The translations under genes were made by a program, and so were the position numbers. Shown here in pieces: positions 1-9,100 of a DNA stretch of 55,588 nt. The stretch's first letter is position 1. Every line of letters starts with the position of its first letter. The notes beneath the pieces are model-generated. The model was not told the DNA's origin. It did no database searches and was given only the letters and a program-made list of their open reading frames with translations. The DNA is taken from assembly GCA_016793065.1 (NCBI GenBank), contig JAEULV010000040.1, positions 1 through 55,588 on the forward strand, written 5' to 3'. This DNA is from Hyphomicrobiaceae bacterium. Lineage in GTDB: Bacteria > Pseudomonadota > Alphaproteobacteria > Rhizobiales > Ancalomicrobiaceae.

Positions 1-1965
1 CTGAAGATGCAGGGCATGGAGGTGACCGTGCTGCATCTGATGCCGACGCTGATGGAGCGCCAGCTCGATCCGGCGGCCGGGCACCTGCTGCAGAAGGCGA
101 TCGAGGCGCGCGGCATCGAGGTGGTGACGCGGGCCAATACCCACGCGATCCTCGGCGACACCCATGTGACCGGCGTCCGTCTCGACGACGGGCGGATCAT
201 TGACGCGTCGCTGGTGGTGATGGCGGTCGGCATCCGGCCGAGCACGGCGCTGGCCAAGGCGGCGGGGCTCGAGACCAATCGCGGCGTGCTGGTCGATGAC
301 GGCATGGCGACCTCGGACCCGTCGGTGTTCTCTGTCGGCGAATGCGTCGAGCATCGCGGCCAGTGCTACGGCCTGGTGGCGCCGCTCTACGAGATGGCCA
401 AGGTGCTGGCGGCGCGGCTCGCCGGCGAGACGGGCGCGGAGTACAAGGGATCGGTGACCTCGACCAAGCTGAAGGTCACCGGCATCGACCTGTTCTCGGC
501 CGGGGATTTCGGCGATGGCGACGACCGCGAGGAGATCGTGCTGCGCGACGCGGCGCGCGGCGTCTACAAGCGGTTGGTGCTGAAGGACAACCGCATCATC
601 GGCGCGGTGATGTATGGCGAGACCGCCGATGGCGGCTGGTTCTTCCAGATGCTGAAGGACGGCACCGACATCTCGGCCTTGCGCGAAACGCTGATCTTCG
701 GCCAGGGCTATGCGGGGGGCTCTCCGCTGGACCCTATGGCGGCCGTTGCAGCCTTGCCGGATGATACCGAAATCTGCGGCTGCAACGGCGTGTGTAAGGG
801 CAAGATCGTCTCGACCATCGTCGAGAAGGGCTTGGGCACCCTTGATGAAGTGCGCGCCCATACCAAGGCGTCGGCGTCGTGCGGTTCCTGCACGCCGCAG
901 GTGGAAAAGATCATCAAGCTGACGCTCGGCGACAAGTATGCCGCCAGGACCGTCGCGCCGATGTGCGGCTGCACCGATCTCGGACATGACGAGGTGCGCG
1001 GCGCCATCAAGGCGAAGGGGTTGAAGTCGATCCCGGAGGTGATGCAGCGGCTGGAGTGGAAGACCTCGTGCGGCTGCGCCAAGTGCCGGCCGGCGCTGAA
1101 CTACTATCTGGTGGCGGCGTGGCCGGGCGAATACGAGGACGACGGCCGCTCGCGCTTCATCAACGAGCGGGTGCACGCCAATATCCAGAAGGACGGCACC
1201 TATTCGGTGGTGCCGCGGATGTGGGGCGGGCTGACGACGCCGGACGAACTGCGCGCCATCGCCGATGTCGCCGACAAGTTCGCCATTCCGATGGTCAAGG
1301 TCACCGGCGGCCAGCGCATCGACCTGTTGGGCGTGAAGAAGGAAGACCTGCTGCCGGTCTGGGACGATCTCAACAAGGCCGGGATGATCTCGGGCGCCGC
1401 CTATGCCAAGGGCCTGCGCACGGTGAAGACCTGCGTCGGCAAGGAATGGTGCCGCTTCGGCACGCAGGATTCAACCGGGCTCGGCGTGCGGCTGGAAAAG
1501 GCGATGTGGGGGTCGTGGACGCCGGCCAAGGTCAAGCTCGGGGTTTCGGGCTGTCCGCGCAATTGTTCGGAGGCGACGATCAAGGATATCGGCGTCGTCT
1601 GCGTCGACAGCGGCTATGAGGTGGTGTTTGCCGGGGCGGCCGGCATGCATGTGCGCGCCACCGATCTCCTCGCCAAGGTCGAGACCGAGGACGAGGTGCT
1701 CGAATATACCGAGGCGCTGACGCAATACTATCGCGAGGATGCCCGCTATCTGGAGCGGATCTACACCTGGGCGCTGCGGGTCGGGCTCGACAAGGTGCGC
1801 TCAGTGATCTGCGACGATGGCGAGCGGCGCAAGGCGCTGGCCGAACGGTTCCGCCTGTCGCAGCGCTTCGCCCAGGTCGACCCGTGGGCGGAGCGGGTCG
1901 CCGGTTTCGACGCGCATGAGTTCGCGCCGCTTTCGCTCGACGGTTACAAGGAGGCTGCGGAATGA
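1..1965 (+). CDS. nirB: Assimilatory nitrite reductase [NAD(P)H] large subunit, 5'-truncated by window edge
   Basis: Catalyses six-electron reduction of nitrite to ammonium in the cytoplasm, together with NirD. The frame is open from base 1 and the visible part is about 654 residues. The family is usually 800-850, so the N-terminal FAD-binding part is missing. Visible in order: the end of the FAD/NAD(P)H pyridine-nucleotide reductase domain, a BFD-like [2Fe-2S] domain (CGCNGVC then CGSC, near residues 257-300), a second cysteine-rich BFD-like segment (MCGC then CGCAKC), the ferredoxin-like half-domain of sulfite/nitrite reductases, and the siroheme/[4Fe-4S] site made of CVGKEWC and GCPRNC. 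The stop overlaps the nirD start by 4 bp (ATGA), which implies translational coupling. Identification is secure; only the true start is unknown. Confidence 0.96.
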   Translation: MKMQGMEVTVLHLMPTLMERQLDPAAGHLLQKAIEARGIEVVTRANTHAILGDTHVTGVRLDDGRIIDASLVVMAVGIRPSTALAKAAGLETNRGVLVDDGMATSDPSVFSVGECVEHRGQCYGLVAPLYEMAKVLAARLAGETGAEYKGSVTSTKLKVTGIDLFSAGDFGDGDDREEIVLRDAARGVYKRLVLKDNRIIGAVMYGETADGGWFFQMLKDGTDISALRETLIFGQGYAGGSPLDPMAAVAALPDDTEICGCNGVCKGKIVSTIVEKGLGTLDEVRAHTKASASCGSCTPQVEKIIKLTLGDKYAARTVAPMCGCTDLGHDEVRGAIKAKGLKSIPEVMQRLEWKTSCGCAKCRPALNYYLVAAWPGEYEDDGRSRFINERVHANIQKDGTYSVVPRMWGGLTTPDELRAIADVADKFAIPMVKVTGGQRIDLLGVKKEDLLPVWDDLNKAGMISGAAYAKGLRTVKTCVGKEWCRFGTQDSTGLGVRLEKAMWGSWTPAKVKLGVSGCPRNCSEATIKDIGVVCVDSGYEVVFAGAAGMHVRATDLLAKVETEDEVLEYTEALTQYYREDARYLERIYTWALRVGLDKVRSVICDDGERRKALAERFRLSQRFAQVDPWAERVAGFDAHEFAPLSLDGYKEAAE

Positions 1966-2282
1966 ACGCGCAATCGAAGGACTGGATCGACCTGGCCGCG
2001 GTGGAGGATATCCCGCTGCGCGGCTCGCGGGTGGTCAAGGCGGCGAAGGGCGATCTGGCGCTGTTCCGGCTCAGCGATGGCGATGTCGTCGCGGTCGAGG
2101 ATCGCTGCCCGCACCGGGGAGGGCCGTTGAGCCAGGGCATCGTCCATGGCCGGGCGGTGACCTGCCCGCTGCACAACTGGGTGATCGATCTCGACAGCGG
2201 CGAGGTTCGCGCCCCCGACCATGGCTGCGTCAGGACGCTGGCGGTCCGGATCGAAAACGGCCGGGTGCTGCTCGCCGTCTGA
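1962..2282 (+). CDS. nirD: Nitrite reductase small subunit, Rieske-type
   Basis: Small subunit of the cytoplasmic NAD(P)H nitrite reductase. The 106-residue protein has the length and fold signature of NirD: a Rieske-like [2Fe-2S] site with CPHRGGPL and, about 17 residues later, CPLHNW. The start overlaps the nirB stop by 4 bp. A 98-bp gap with no convincing terminator separates it from nasA, so the two are probably co-transcribed. Confidence 0.95.
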   Translation: MNAQSKDWIDLAAVEDIPLRGSRVVKAAKGDLALFRLSDGDVVAVEDRCPHRGGPLSQGIVHGRAVTCPLHNWVIDLDSGEVRAPDHGCVRTLAVRIENGRVLLAV

Positions 2283-2380
2283 CCGGCGCGCCCCGACGCG
2301 TCGCCTCGCCGGTTGCCCACCTTTCGGGCGGCGGCGGGGCGTCACCCCCGATCTCGCCCCTCGCCAGCGGAGACACCGGC

Positions 2381-5056
2381 ATGCTCCACACCGAACCGAC
2401 CAGCTCGATCCGCACTGCCTGCCCGTATTGCGGCGTCGGCTGCGGCGTCATCGCGACCGTCGAGCGGGACGGCGCCGTCTCGATCAAGGGCGATCCGGAT
2501 CACCCGGCGAATTTCGGCCGCCTGTGCTCGAAGGGCTCGGCGCTCGCCGACACGATCGGAACCGAGGGGCGGCTGACCCGGCCGGTGGTCGATGGCCAGC
2601 CGGCGACCTGGGACGCGGCGCTTGACCGGGTGGCGGGCGAATTCCGGCGGGCGATCGCCGAGCACGGACCGGATTCGGTGGCGTTCTACGTCTCCGGCCA
2701 GATCCTGACCGAGGACTACTATGTCGCCAACAAGCTGATGAAGGGCTTCATCGGCTCGGCCAATATCGACACCAATTCGCGGCTGTGCATGGCCTCGTCG
2801 GTGGCCGGACACCGGCGCGCCTTCGGTACCGACACGGTGCCGGGGACCTACGAGGACCTGGAGCAGGCCGATCTCGTCGTGCTGGTCGGCAGCAATCTCG
2901 CCTGGTGTCACCCGGTGCTCTACCAGCGGCTGGCGGCGGCGAAGAAGGCGCGGCCCGAGCTGAACGTGGTGGTGATCGATCCGCGCCGCACCGCGACCTG
3001 CGAGCTGGCCGATACGCATCTGGCGATCCGCCCCGGCTCGGACGTGGCGCTGTTCAACGGGCTTCTCGACTGGCTTGCGTCCGGCAACCATCTCGACCGC
3101 GCCTATATCGATGCCCATACGATCGGGTTCGAGGCGGCCGTCGCCGAGGCGCGGCTTGCCGATCCGGTCGGCGCGACCGGGCTGGAGCGCGCGGCGATCG
3201 ACCGGTTCTACGGGCTGTTCGCCGGCACGGAACGGGTGGTGACGGTCTATTCGCAGGGCGTCAACCAGTCGGAGCAGGGCACCGACAAGGTCAACGCCAT
3301 CCTCAACTGCCATCTGGCGACCGGCCGCATCGGCCGGCCGGGGATGGGGCCGTTCTCGGTGACCGGCCAGCCGAATGCCATGGGCGGGCGCGAAGTCGGC
3401 GGACTGGCCAACCAGCTTGCCGGGCATCTCGACCTTGCCGATCCGGAGCACCGCGCGGCGGTGAAGACGTTCTGGCGGGCGCCGGCGATGGCCGAGCAGC
3501 CGGGGCTGAAGGCGGTCGACCTGTTCAAGGCGGTCGACGACGGCCGGATCAAGGCCCTGTGGATCATGTCGACCAATCCGGTGGTGAGCCTGCCGGATGC
3601 CGACCGGGTGGCGGCGGCGCTGGCGAAATGCCCGTTCGTCGTCGTCTCAGATGTGGTCGAGACCGACACGACGCGATTTGCCCATGTGCTGCTGCCGGCG
3701 AGTGCCTGGGGCGAGAAGGACGGTACCGTCACCAATTCGGAGCGGCGGATCTCGCGGCAGCGGGCGTTCATGCCGGCGCCGGGCGCGGCGCGGCCGGACT
3801 GGTGGCAGATGGCGGACGTGGGCCGGCGGATGGGCTTTGCCGAGGCGTTCGCCTATGGCGGCGTCGCCGATGTGTTTCGCGAATATGCGGCGCAGTCGGC
3901 GTTCCGGCCGGAGCTGCGGCGGGACTTCGACATCGGCGCCTGCGCCGGGCTGTCGGATGGGGAATATGAGACGCTTGAGCCGTTCCAGTGGCCGTGGCCG
4001 GCGGGCGCCGGGGCGGAGCGCGAGCGGCAGAAGCGGTTCTTCGCCGAGGGCGGGTTCTACACCGCCGACCGGCGGGCGCGGTTCGTGGCGGTCAGGCCGC
4101 GGGCGCTGGCGACGACGTCGGCGTTTCCGCTGATCATGAACACCGGCCGGGTGCGCGATCAGTGGCACACGATGACCCGGTCGGGGCTGTCGGCGAAGCT
4201 GTCGGCGCATCTGGCGGAGCCCTATTGCGAGATCGCGACGATCGACGCGGCGCGGCTCGGCATCCGGCCGGCGGATCTGGTCGAGGTGACGACGGCGCAG
4301 GGCCGCGCCATCGTCCGGGCGCTGGTCAGCGACCGGCAGCAGGCCGGCACGGTGTTCGTGCCGATCCACTGGACGGGGCGGAATTCCTCCGCCGGGCGGG
4401 TCGATGCGCTGGTGGCGGCGGTGACCGATCCGATCTCGGGGCAGCCGGCGAGCAAGGCGACGGCCTGCCGGGTGGCGCGGTTCCAGGCGCGCTGGTACGG
4501 CTTCGCGGTCAGCGCGGTCGAGCCGGAAAATCTTTCCGCCGACTACTGGGTCACGGCGAAATCGAAAGCTGGCTGGCGGATCGAACTCGGGTGTACCAAT
4601 GAGCCGGAGGATTGGGCCGGCCTTGCCGACGCGATCTTCGGCACGCAAGGCCGCGACGATGTCGAGCGGATCGCCTATCACGACGCCGGATCCGGCCGGC
4701 ACCGGGTGGCGGTGATCCGCGACGGGCGACTGGTGGGGGCGCTCTATGCGGCGCCGGAACCGGTCGAGGTGTCGCGGGCATTCGCGGCCAAGGCGCTGGA
4801 ACAGGACGAATTCGATGCGGGTGACCGGATGCGGCTGCTGGCGGGGCGTCCCGGGCAGGACCGGCCGGACCCGGGGGCGATCGTCTGCGCCTGTTTCGAG
4901 GTCGGGGTCAACACGATCATGGCGGCGATCACCCAGGACGGGCTCGCCACCGTCGATGCCATCGGCGCGGCGTTGCGCGCCGGTACCAATTGCGGCTCCT
5001 GCCGTTCCGAAATCCAGCGGATGATCAGCCATGCCCGTGTCGCGCAAGCCGGTTGA
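2381..5056 (+). CDS. nasA: Assimilatory nitrate reductase catalytic subunit
   Basis: Cytoplasmic molybdoenzyme that reduces nitrate to nitrite for assimilation. The 891-residue product starts MLHTEPTSS. The frame is open upstream to 1817, but this ATG is preceded by AGCGGAGA at good spacing and puts the family motif in its usual place. An N-terminal [4Fe-4S] motif CPYCGVGCG plus a downstream Cys (RLCSKGSA) is followed by the molybdopterin oxidoreductase core, the dinucleotide-binding domain (NTGRVRDQWHTMTRSG) and a C-terminal BFD-like [2Fe-2S] domain (CACFEVG and NCGSC). That C-terminal domain is typical of bacterial NasA that accepts electrons without a separate BFD protein. The 3' end overlaps cobA by 26 bp. 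No signal peptide is seen, so this is not a periplasmic Nap enzyme. Confidence 0.95.
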   Translation: MLHTEPTSSIRTACPYCGVGCGVIATVERDGAVSIKGDPDHPANFGRLCSKGSALADTIGTEGRLTRPVVDGQPATWDAALDRVAGEFRRAIAEHGPDSVAFYVSGQILTEDYYVANKLMKGFIGSANIDTNSRLCMASSVAGHRRAFGTDTVPGTYEDLEQADLVVLVGSNLAWCHPVLYQRLAAAKKARPELNVVVIDPRRTATCELADTHLAIRPGSDVALFNGLLDWLASGNHLDRAYIDAHTIGFEAAVAEARLADPVGATGLERAAIDRFYGLFAGTERVVTVYSQGVNQSEQGTDKVNAILNCHLATGRIGRPGMGPFSVTGQPNAMGGREVGGLANQLAGHLDLADPEHRAAVKTFWRAPAMAEQPGLKAVDLFKAVDDGRIKALWIMSTNPVVSLPDADRVAAALAKCPFVVVSDVVETDTTRFAHVLLPASAWGEKDGTVTNSERRISRQRAFMPAPGAARPDWWQMADVGRRMGFAEAFAYGGVADVFREYAAQSAFRPELRRDFDIGACAGLSDGEYETLEPFQWPWPAGAGAERERQKRFFAEGGFYTADRRARFVAVRPRALATTSAFPLIMNTGRVRDQWHTMTRSGLSAKLSAHLAEPYCEIATIDAARLGIRPADLVEVTTAQGRAIVRALVSDRQQAGTVFVPIHWTGRNSSAGRVDALVAAVTDPISGQPASKATACRVARFQARWYGFAVSAVEPENLSADYWVTAKSKAGWRIELGCTNEPEDWAGLADAIFGTQGRDDVERIAYHDAGSGRHRVAVIRDGRLVGALYAAPEPVEVSRAFAAKALEQDEFDAGDRMRLLAGRPGQDRPDPGAIVCACFEVGVNTIMAAITQDGLATVDAIGAALRAGTNCGSCRSEIQRMISHARVAQAG

Positions 5057-5933
5057 AGTCATCGCCCCCAAAGCCCGCGACACCGGCGCGGCCCGAAGGG
5101 TGGCGAAGCTCGTTGCCCGCATCGGCGGCGTCGGCGCGGCTGACGCGGACGCGGACGCGCCGCGCCTTGAAGGCAAGATCGGACGGGTCAGCCTGATCGG
5201 CTGCGGCCCCGGCGATGTCGAGCTGATGACGGTGAAGGCGGTGCGGGCGATCATGGCGGCGGACGTGATCCTGACCGACGATCTCATTGCCGACGATGTG
5301 CTCGATCTTGGCCGGCCGGGTGCGGCGCGGATCCGGGTGGGCAAACGCGGCGGGCGGGCCTCGTGCCATCAGGACGACATCAACGCGCTGATGGTGCGGC
5401 TGGCGAGCCAGGGCCGGCATGTGGCGCGGCTGAAGTCGGGCGATCCGATGCTGTTCGGCCGGGCCGGCGAGGAAATCGCCGCCTGCGCGGCGGCCGGCGT
5501 CGCGGTCGAGGTGGTGCCGGGGATCTCGGCGGCATTCGGGCTGGCGGCGCGGCTCAAGGTGTCGCTGACCCATCGCGACCATGCCCAGTCGGTGCGGTTC
5601 GTCACCGGACATGCCCGGACCGGGGCGCTGCCGGACGATCTCGACTGGGCGGGGCTGGCGCACGCGCGCACGACGCTGGTGGTCTATATGGGGGCGCGGA
5701 CGGCGCCGGATCTGGCCAAGGGCCTCATCGGGGCCGGCCGGGCGGCGACGACGCCGGTGGTGGTGGCGGTCGGCATTGCCCGCGCCGACGAGAGCTTCGC
5801 GGCGATGACGCTCGGTGATCTTGTCGAACTGCCGGCGGCGGCGATCGACGGGCCGGTGCTGATCGGCATCGGCGAAGTGTTCTCGACCGTGCCGGCCTCG
5901 GTCGCCAGCCTGATCGAGGTGGCGGGCGCCTGA
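5031..5933 (+). CDS. cobA: Uroporphyrinogen-III C-methyltransferase
   Basis: SAM-dependent methylation of uroporphyrinogen III to precorrin-2, the first step toward siroheme (needed by NirB) and cobalamin. The 300-residue protein has the SUMT signatures: VSLIGCGPGDVELMTVKA near residue 52, RLKSGDPMLFGR, and a VVPGISAA block. It is a stand-alone SUMT without the CysG dehydrogenase/ferrochelatase domain. About 45 basic and Ala-rich residues precede the conserved domain, so a later internal start is possible. It begins inside the last codons of nasA (26-bp overlap), and the context points to siroheme supply for nitrite reductase. An intrinsic terminator follows at 5990. Confidence 0.92.
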   Translation: MPVSRKPVEVIAPKARDTGAARRVAKLVARIGGVGAADADADAPRLEGKIGRVSLIGCGPGDVELMTVKAVRAIMAADVILTDDLIADDVLDLGRPGAARIRVGKRGGRASCHQDDINALMVRLASQGRHVARLKSGDPMLFGRAGEEIAACAAAGVAVEVVPGISAAFGLAARLKVSLTHRDHAQSVRFVTGHARTGALPDDLDWAGLAHARTTLVVYMGARTAPDLAKGLIGAGRAATTPVVVAVGIARADESFAAMTLGDLVELPAAAIDGPVLIGIGEVFSTVPASVASLIEVAGA

Positions 5934-5989
5934 CGTCAGAGGCCGAAGGCGCTGATGCGCCGGACGCCGCCCGATGTGAACGAGCTTCC

Positions 5990-6020
5990 GCCGTCGCGAG
6001 CAATTCGCGGCGGCTTTTTT
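5990..6020 (+). terminator. Intrinsic terminator of the nirBD-nasA-cobA operon
   Basis: A 9-bp stem (arms 5990-5998 and 6006-6014, one G-U pair, GC-rich) encloses a 7-nt loop and is followed directly by six T residues (6015-6020). It lies 56 bp after the cobA stop and fits a Rho-independent terminator for the plus-strand operon. Confidence 0.85.
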
Positions 6021-6090
6021 GTCGGTGACGCAAGGCGCCCTCCAGCGGGGCCGACCGGGCGGTGCCGGCCGGAGCCCGGCCTCGGAGGAA

Positions 6091-6133
6091 ACGCGAATTT
6101 CTCATCCGCATCGGGGGCATGAGAAATTCGCGT
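6091..6133. repeat. Perfect 15-bp inverted repeat between convergent operons
   Basis: The arm ACGCGAATTTCTCAT (6091-6105) is exactly repeated in inverse at 6119-6133 around a 13-nt loop. It lies between the nitrate operon terminator and the stop of the glutamate dehydrogenase gene. On the minus strand the stem is followed by only TTT and then TCCTCC-like sequence, so it could be a weak terminator for that gene. The AT-rich arms and long loop are unlike the other terminators here. It may instead be a protein-binding site or a repetitive element. Confidence 0.75.
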
Positions 6134-6170
6134 CAGGAATACCGTCGGTCATTTTCAATACCCGGCGGTA

Positions 6171-9100
6171 TCAGGCGTCGGCGAGATCTTCGATCAGGCC
6201 GGCGGCGACGGTGAAGCGGGCGACGGTGAGGGCGCCCGAACCGGTGATGTCGGCGACGGCGGCAAGGGTGCGCTCGACGGCGCGGGCGTGGTCGGCGAGC
6301 CAGCCGTCCTGTCCGCGCAGGTGGCCGAGTGCCTCGGCGGCGAGGCCGCGATGGGCCTCGGCGAGGATGCCGCGAGCGCGGTCGAGGGCGAGCGACTCGT
6401 AATAGTCGCCGAGCTTGATCGCGCGGGCGGCGGCGTCGAGGCGGCCGATGCGGAAGCGTTCGGCCATGGCGAACCAGGCGCCGGCAGCCTCGGCGACCCG
6501 CTTGCCGGTGCGCTCGGCGACCAGCACGATATCGGGAACCGCCGCCTCGAACGGCAGGAACGCCAGGCGGCGGGCGAGGGGTTCGGGCACGCCGGCGGCG
6601 ATGAGCTCGGCGGCGTCGCGGGCGGCGGGTTCGGCAAGGGCGACCGGCATCAGCGCCGCCATTTCGGCGCCGATTTCCTCCGTCCCGGGGCGGAAGCGAT
6701 CGATGATCGCCTGCAGGCCGGCGTCGAAGCCGACATTGCGGACGAACCAGACGACGGTTTCAAGCATCAGGTCCTGCACCGCGGCGTAGAGCCGCAATTG
6801 CAGCGCGCCGCCGATGCGATTGTCGAGGCGGTCGATCTCGTCGTTGAGGGTGGTGGTGCCGAAGACGTCGCGGGCGCTGGCGAAGGCACGGGCGATGGTC
6901 GCGGCATCGGCGCCGGTCTGGTCGGCGACGCGGGTGACGAAGGTCGGGCCGCCGCGATTGATGATGGAGTTGGAGAGCCCGGTGGCGACAATCTCGCGGC
7001 GCAGCCGGTGGGTCTCGATGGCGGCGCGGTGGGCGTCGCGCATCCGCGTCGGGAAATAGCGGTTGAGCTCGCGGCCGAGATAGGGGTCGTCGACGACGTC
7101 GGTCGCCAGCAGCTGCTCCTTCAGGATCAGCTTGGCATAGGCGAGCAGCACGCAGATCTCGGCGCGCGCCAGCCCCTGGCCGGCCTTTTCGCGGGCGGCG
7201 AGGGCGGTATCGTCGGGCAGATATTCGACGGCGCGGCTGAGCTTGCCGGCCTTCTCGGCGACCTGCATGAAGCGGCGCTGGAACCCGAGTTCGGCGACGC
7301 CGCGACGGTCGATCAGGCTGATCGCCAGCGTCTGCTGGTAGTTGTTGCGCAGAACGAGGCCGCCGACCTCCTCGGTCATGTCGACCAGCAGCTTGTTGCG
7401 CTGCGGCAGGGTCAGTCCGCCGGCGGCGACGACCTTGCCGAGGGCGATCTTGATGTTGACCTCGACGTCGGAGGAATTGACGCCGGCGGAATTGTCGATG
7501 GCGTCGGTGTTGCAGCGGCCGCCCTGGCGGTTGAACTCGATGCGGGCGCGCTGGGTGACGCCGAGATTGGCGCCCTCGCCGATGACTTTGGCGCGGACCT
7601 CGCGGGCATTGACGCGGATGGCGTCATTGGCGCGGTCGCCGACCTGGGCGTCGGTCTCGTCGCTGGCGCGAATGTAGGTGCCGATGCCGCCGAACCACAT
7701 CAGGTCGACCGGCATCTTCAGGATGGCGTGCATCACCTCCTGCGGCGTCGCCTTGGGCTGGCGTAGCTCGAGCAGGTCCTGCATGGGCGGCGACAGGGCG
7801 ATCGCCTTGAGGTCACGGCCGAAGACGCCGCCGCCCTCGGAGATCAGGCTGGCGTCGTAGTCGCGCCAGGACGAACGCGGCAGCGAGAACAGCCGGGCGC
7901 GCTCGTTGAAGCTGGTTTCCGGGTCGGGCGTCGGATCGATGAAGATGTCGCGGTGGTCGAAGGCGGCGACGAGGCGGATCTGGCGTGACAGCAGCATGCC
8001 GTTGCCGAAGACGTCGCCGGACATGTCGCCGACGCCGGCGACGATCACCGGGGTGGTCTGGATGTCGCGGTCGATCTCGCGGAAGTGCCGCTTGACCGCT
8101 TCCCAGGCGCCGCGGGCGGTGATCGCCATCTTCTTGTGGTCGTAGCCGACCGAGCCGCCGGAGGCGAAGGCATCGTCGAGCCAGAACTTGTGGGCGGCGG
8201 CGATGGCGTTGGCGGTATCGGAGAAGGTGGCGGTCCCCTTGTCGGCGGCGACGACGAGATAGGGGTCGTCGCCCTCGTGGCGCACCACGCGCTCGGGGGG
8301 CACGACGGCATCGCCGACGAGGTTGTCGGTGACGGTCAGCAGCGACGACACGAACAGCTTGTAGGCCTCGGTGCCCTCGGCGAGCCAGGCCTCGCGGCTG
8401 GATGCCGGCGGCAGGCGCTTGGGGAAGAAGCCGCCCTTGGCGCCCATCGGCACGATGACGGCATTCTTGACCTGCTGGGCCTTGACCAGGCCGAGCACCT
8501 CGGTGCGGAAATCCTGCGGCCGGTCGGACCAGCGCAGGCCGCCGCGCGCCACCTTGCCGAAGCGCAGGTGGACGCCCTCGACGCGGGGGCTGTAGACCCA
8601 GATCTCGCGATAGGGCTTGGGCTCCGGCAGGTCGATGATGCGCTGGCTGTCGATCTTGAAGGCAAATACCTCGCGGGGGCGGCCATCGGCGCCGAGCTGA
8701 TAGGTGTTCACCCGCAGGGTGGCGGTGATCAAATTGATGAAGCGACGCAGGATGCGGTCTTCGTCGAGCACGGTCACGGCCTCGAGCGCGGATTCGAGAT
8801 CGTGGACGATCCGTTCCTCGTTGAGGGTGCGGTCGGCGACGGCGAGATCGGGATCGAAGCGGGCGGCGTACAGATCGACGAGGTGGCGGGCGAGGCCGGC
8901 GTGGCGATTGAGCGTGCCCCAGACATAGTCGAGCGAGAAGCTCATGCCGACCTGTCGCAGATAGCGGGCCATGGCGCGCAGCAGCGCGACGTCGCGCCAG
9001 CCGAGGCCGGCGGCGAGGCCGAGGGCGTTGAAGCCGTCATTCTCGGCGGCGCCGGTCCAGACGGCGAGGAAGAACGCCTCCAGCCGGGTATCCACCTCCT

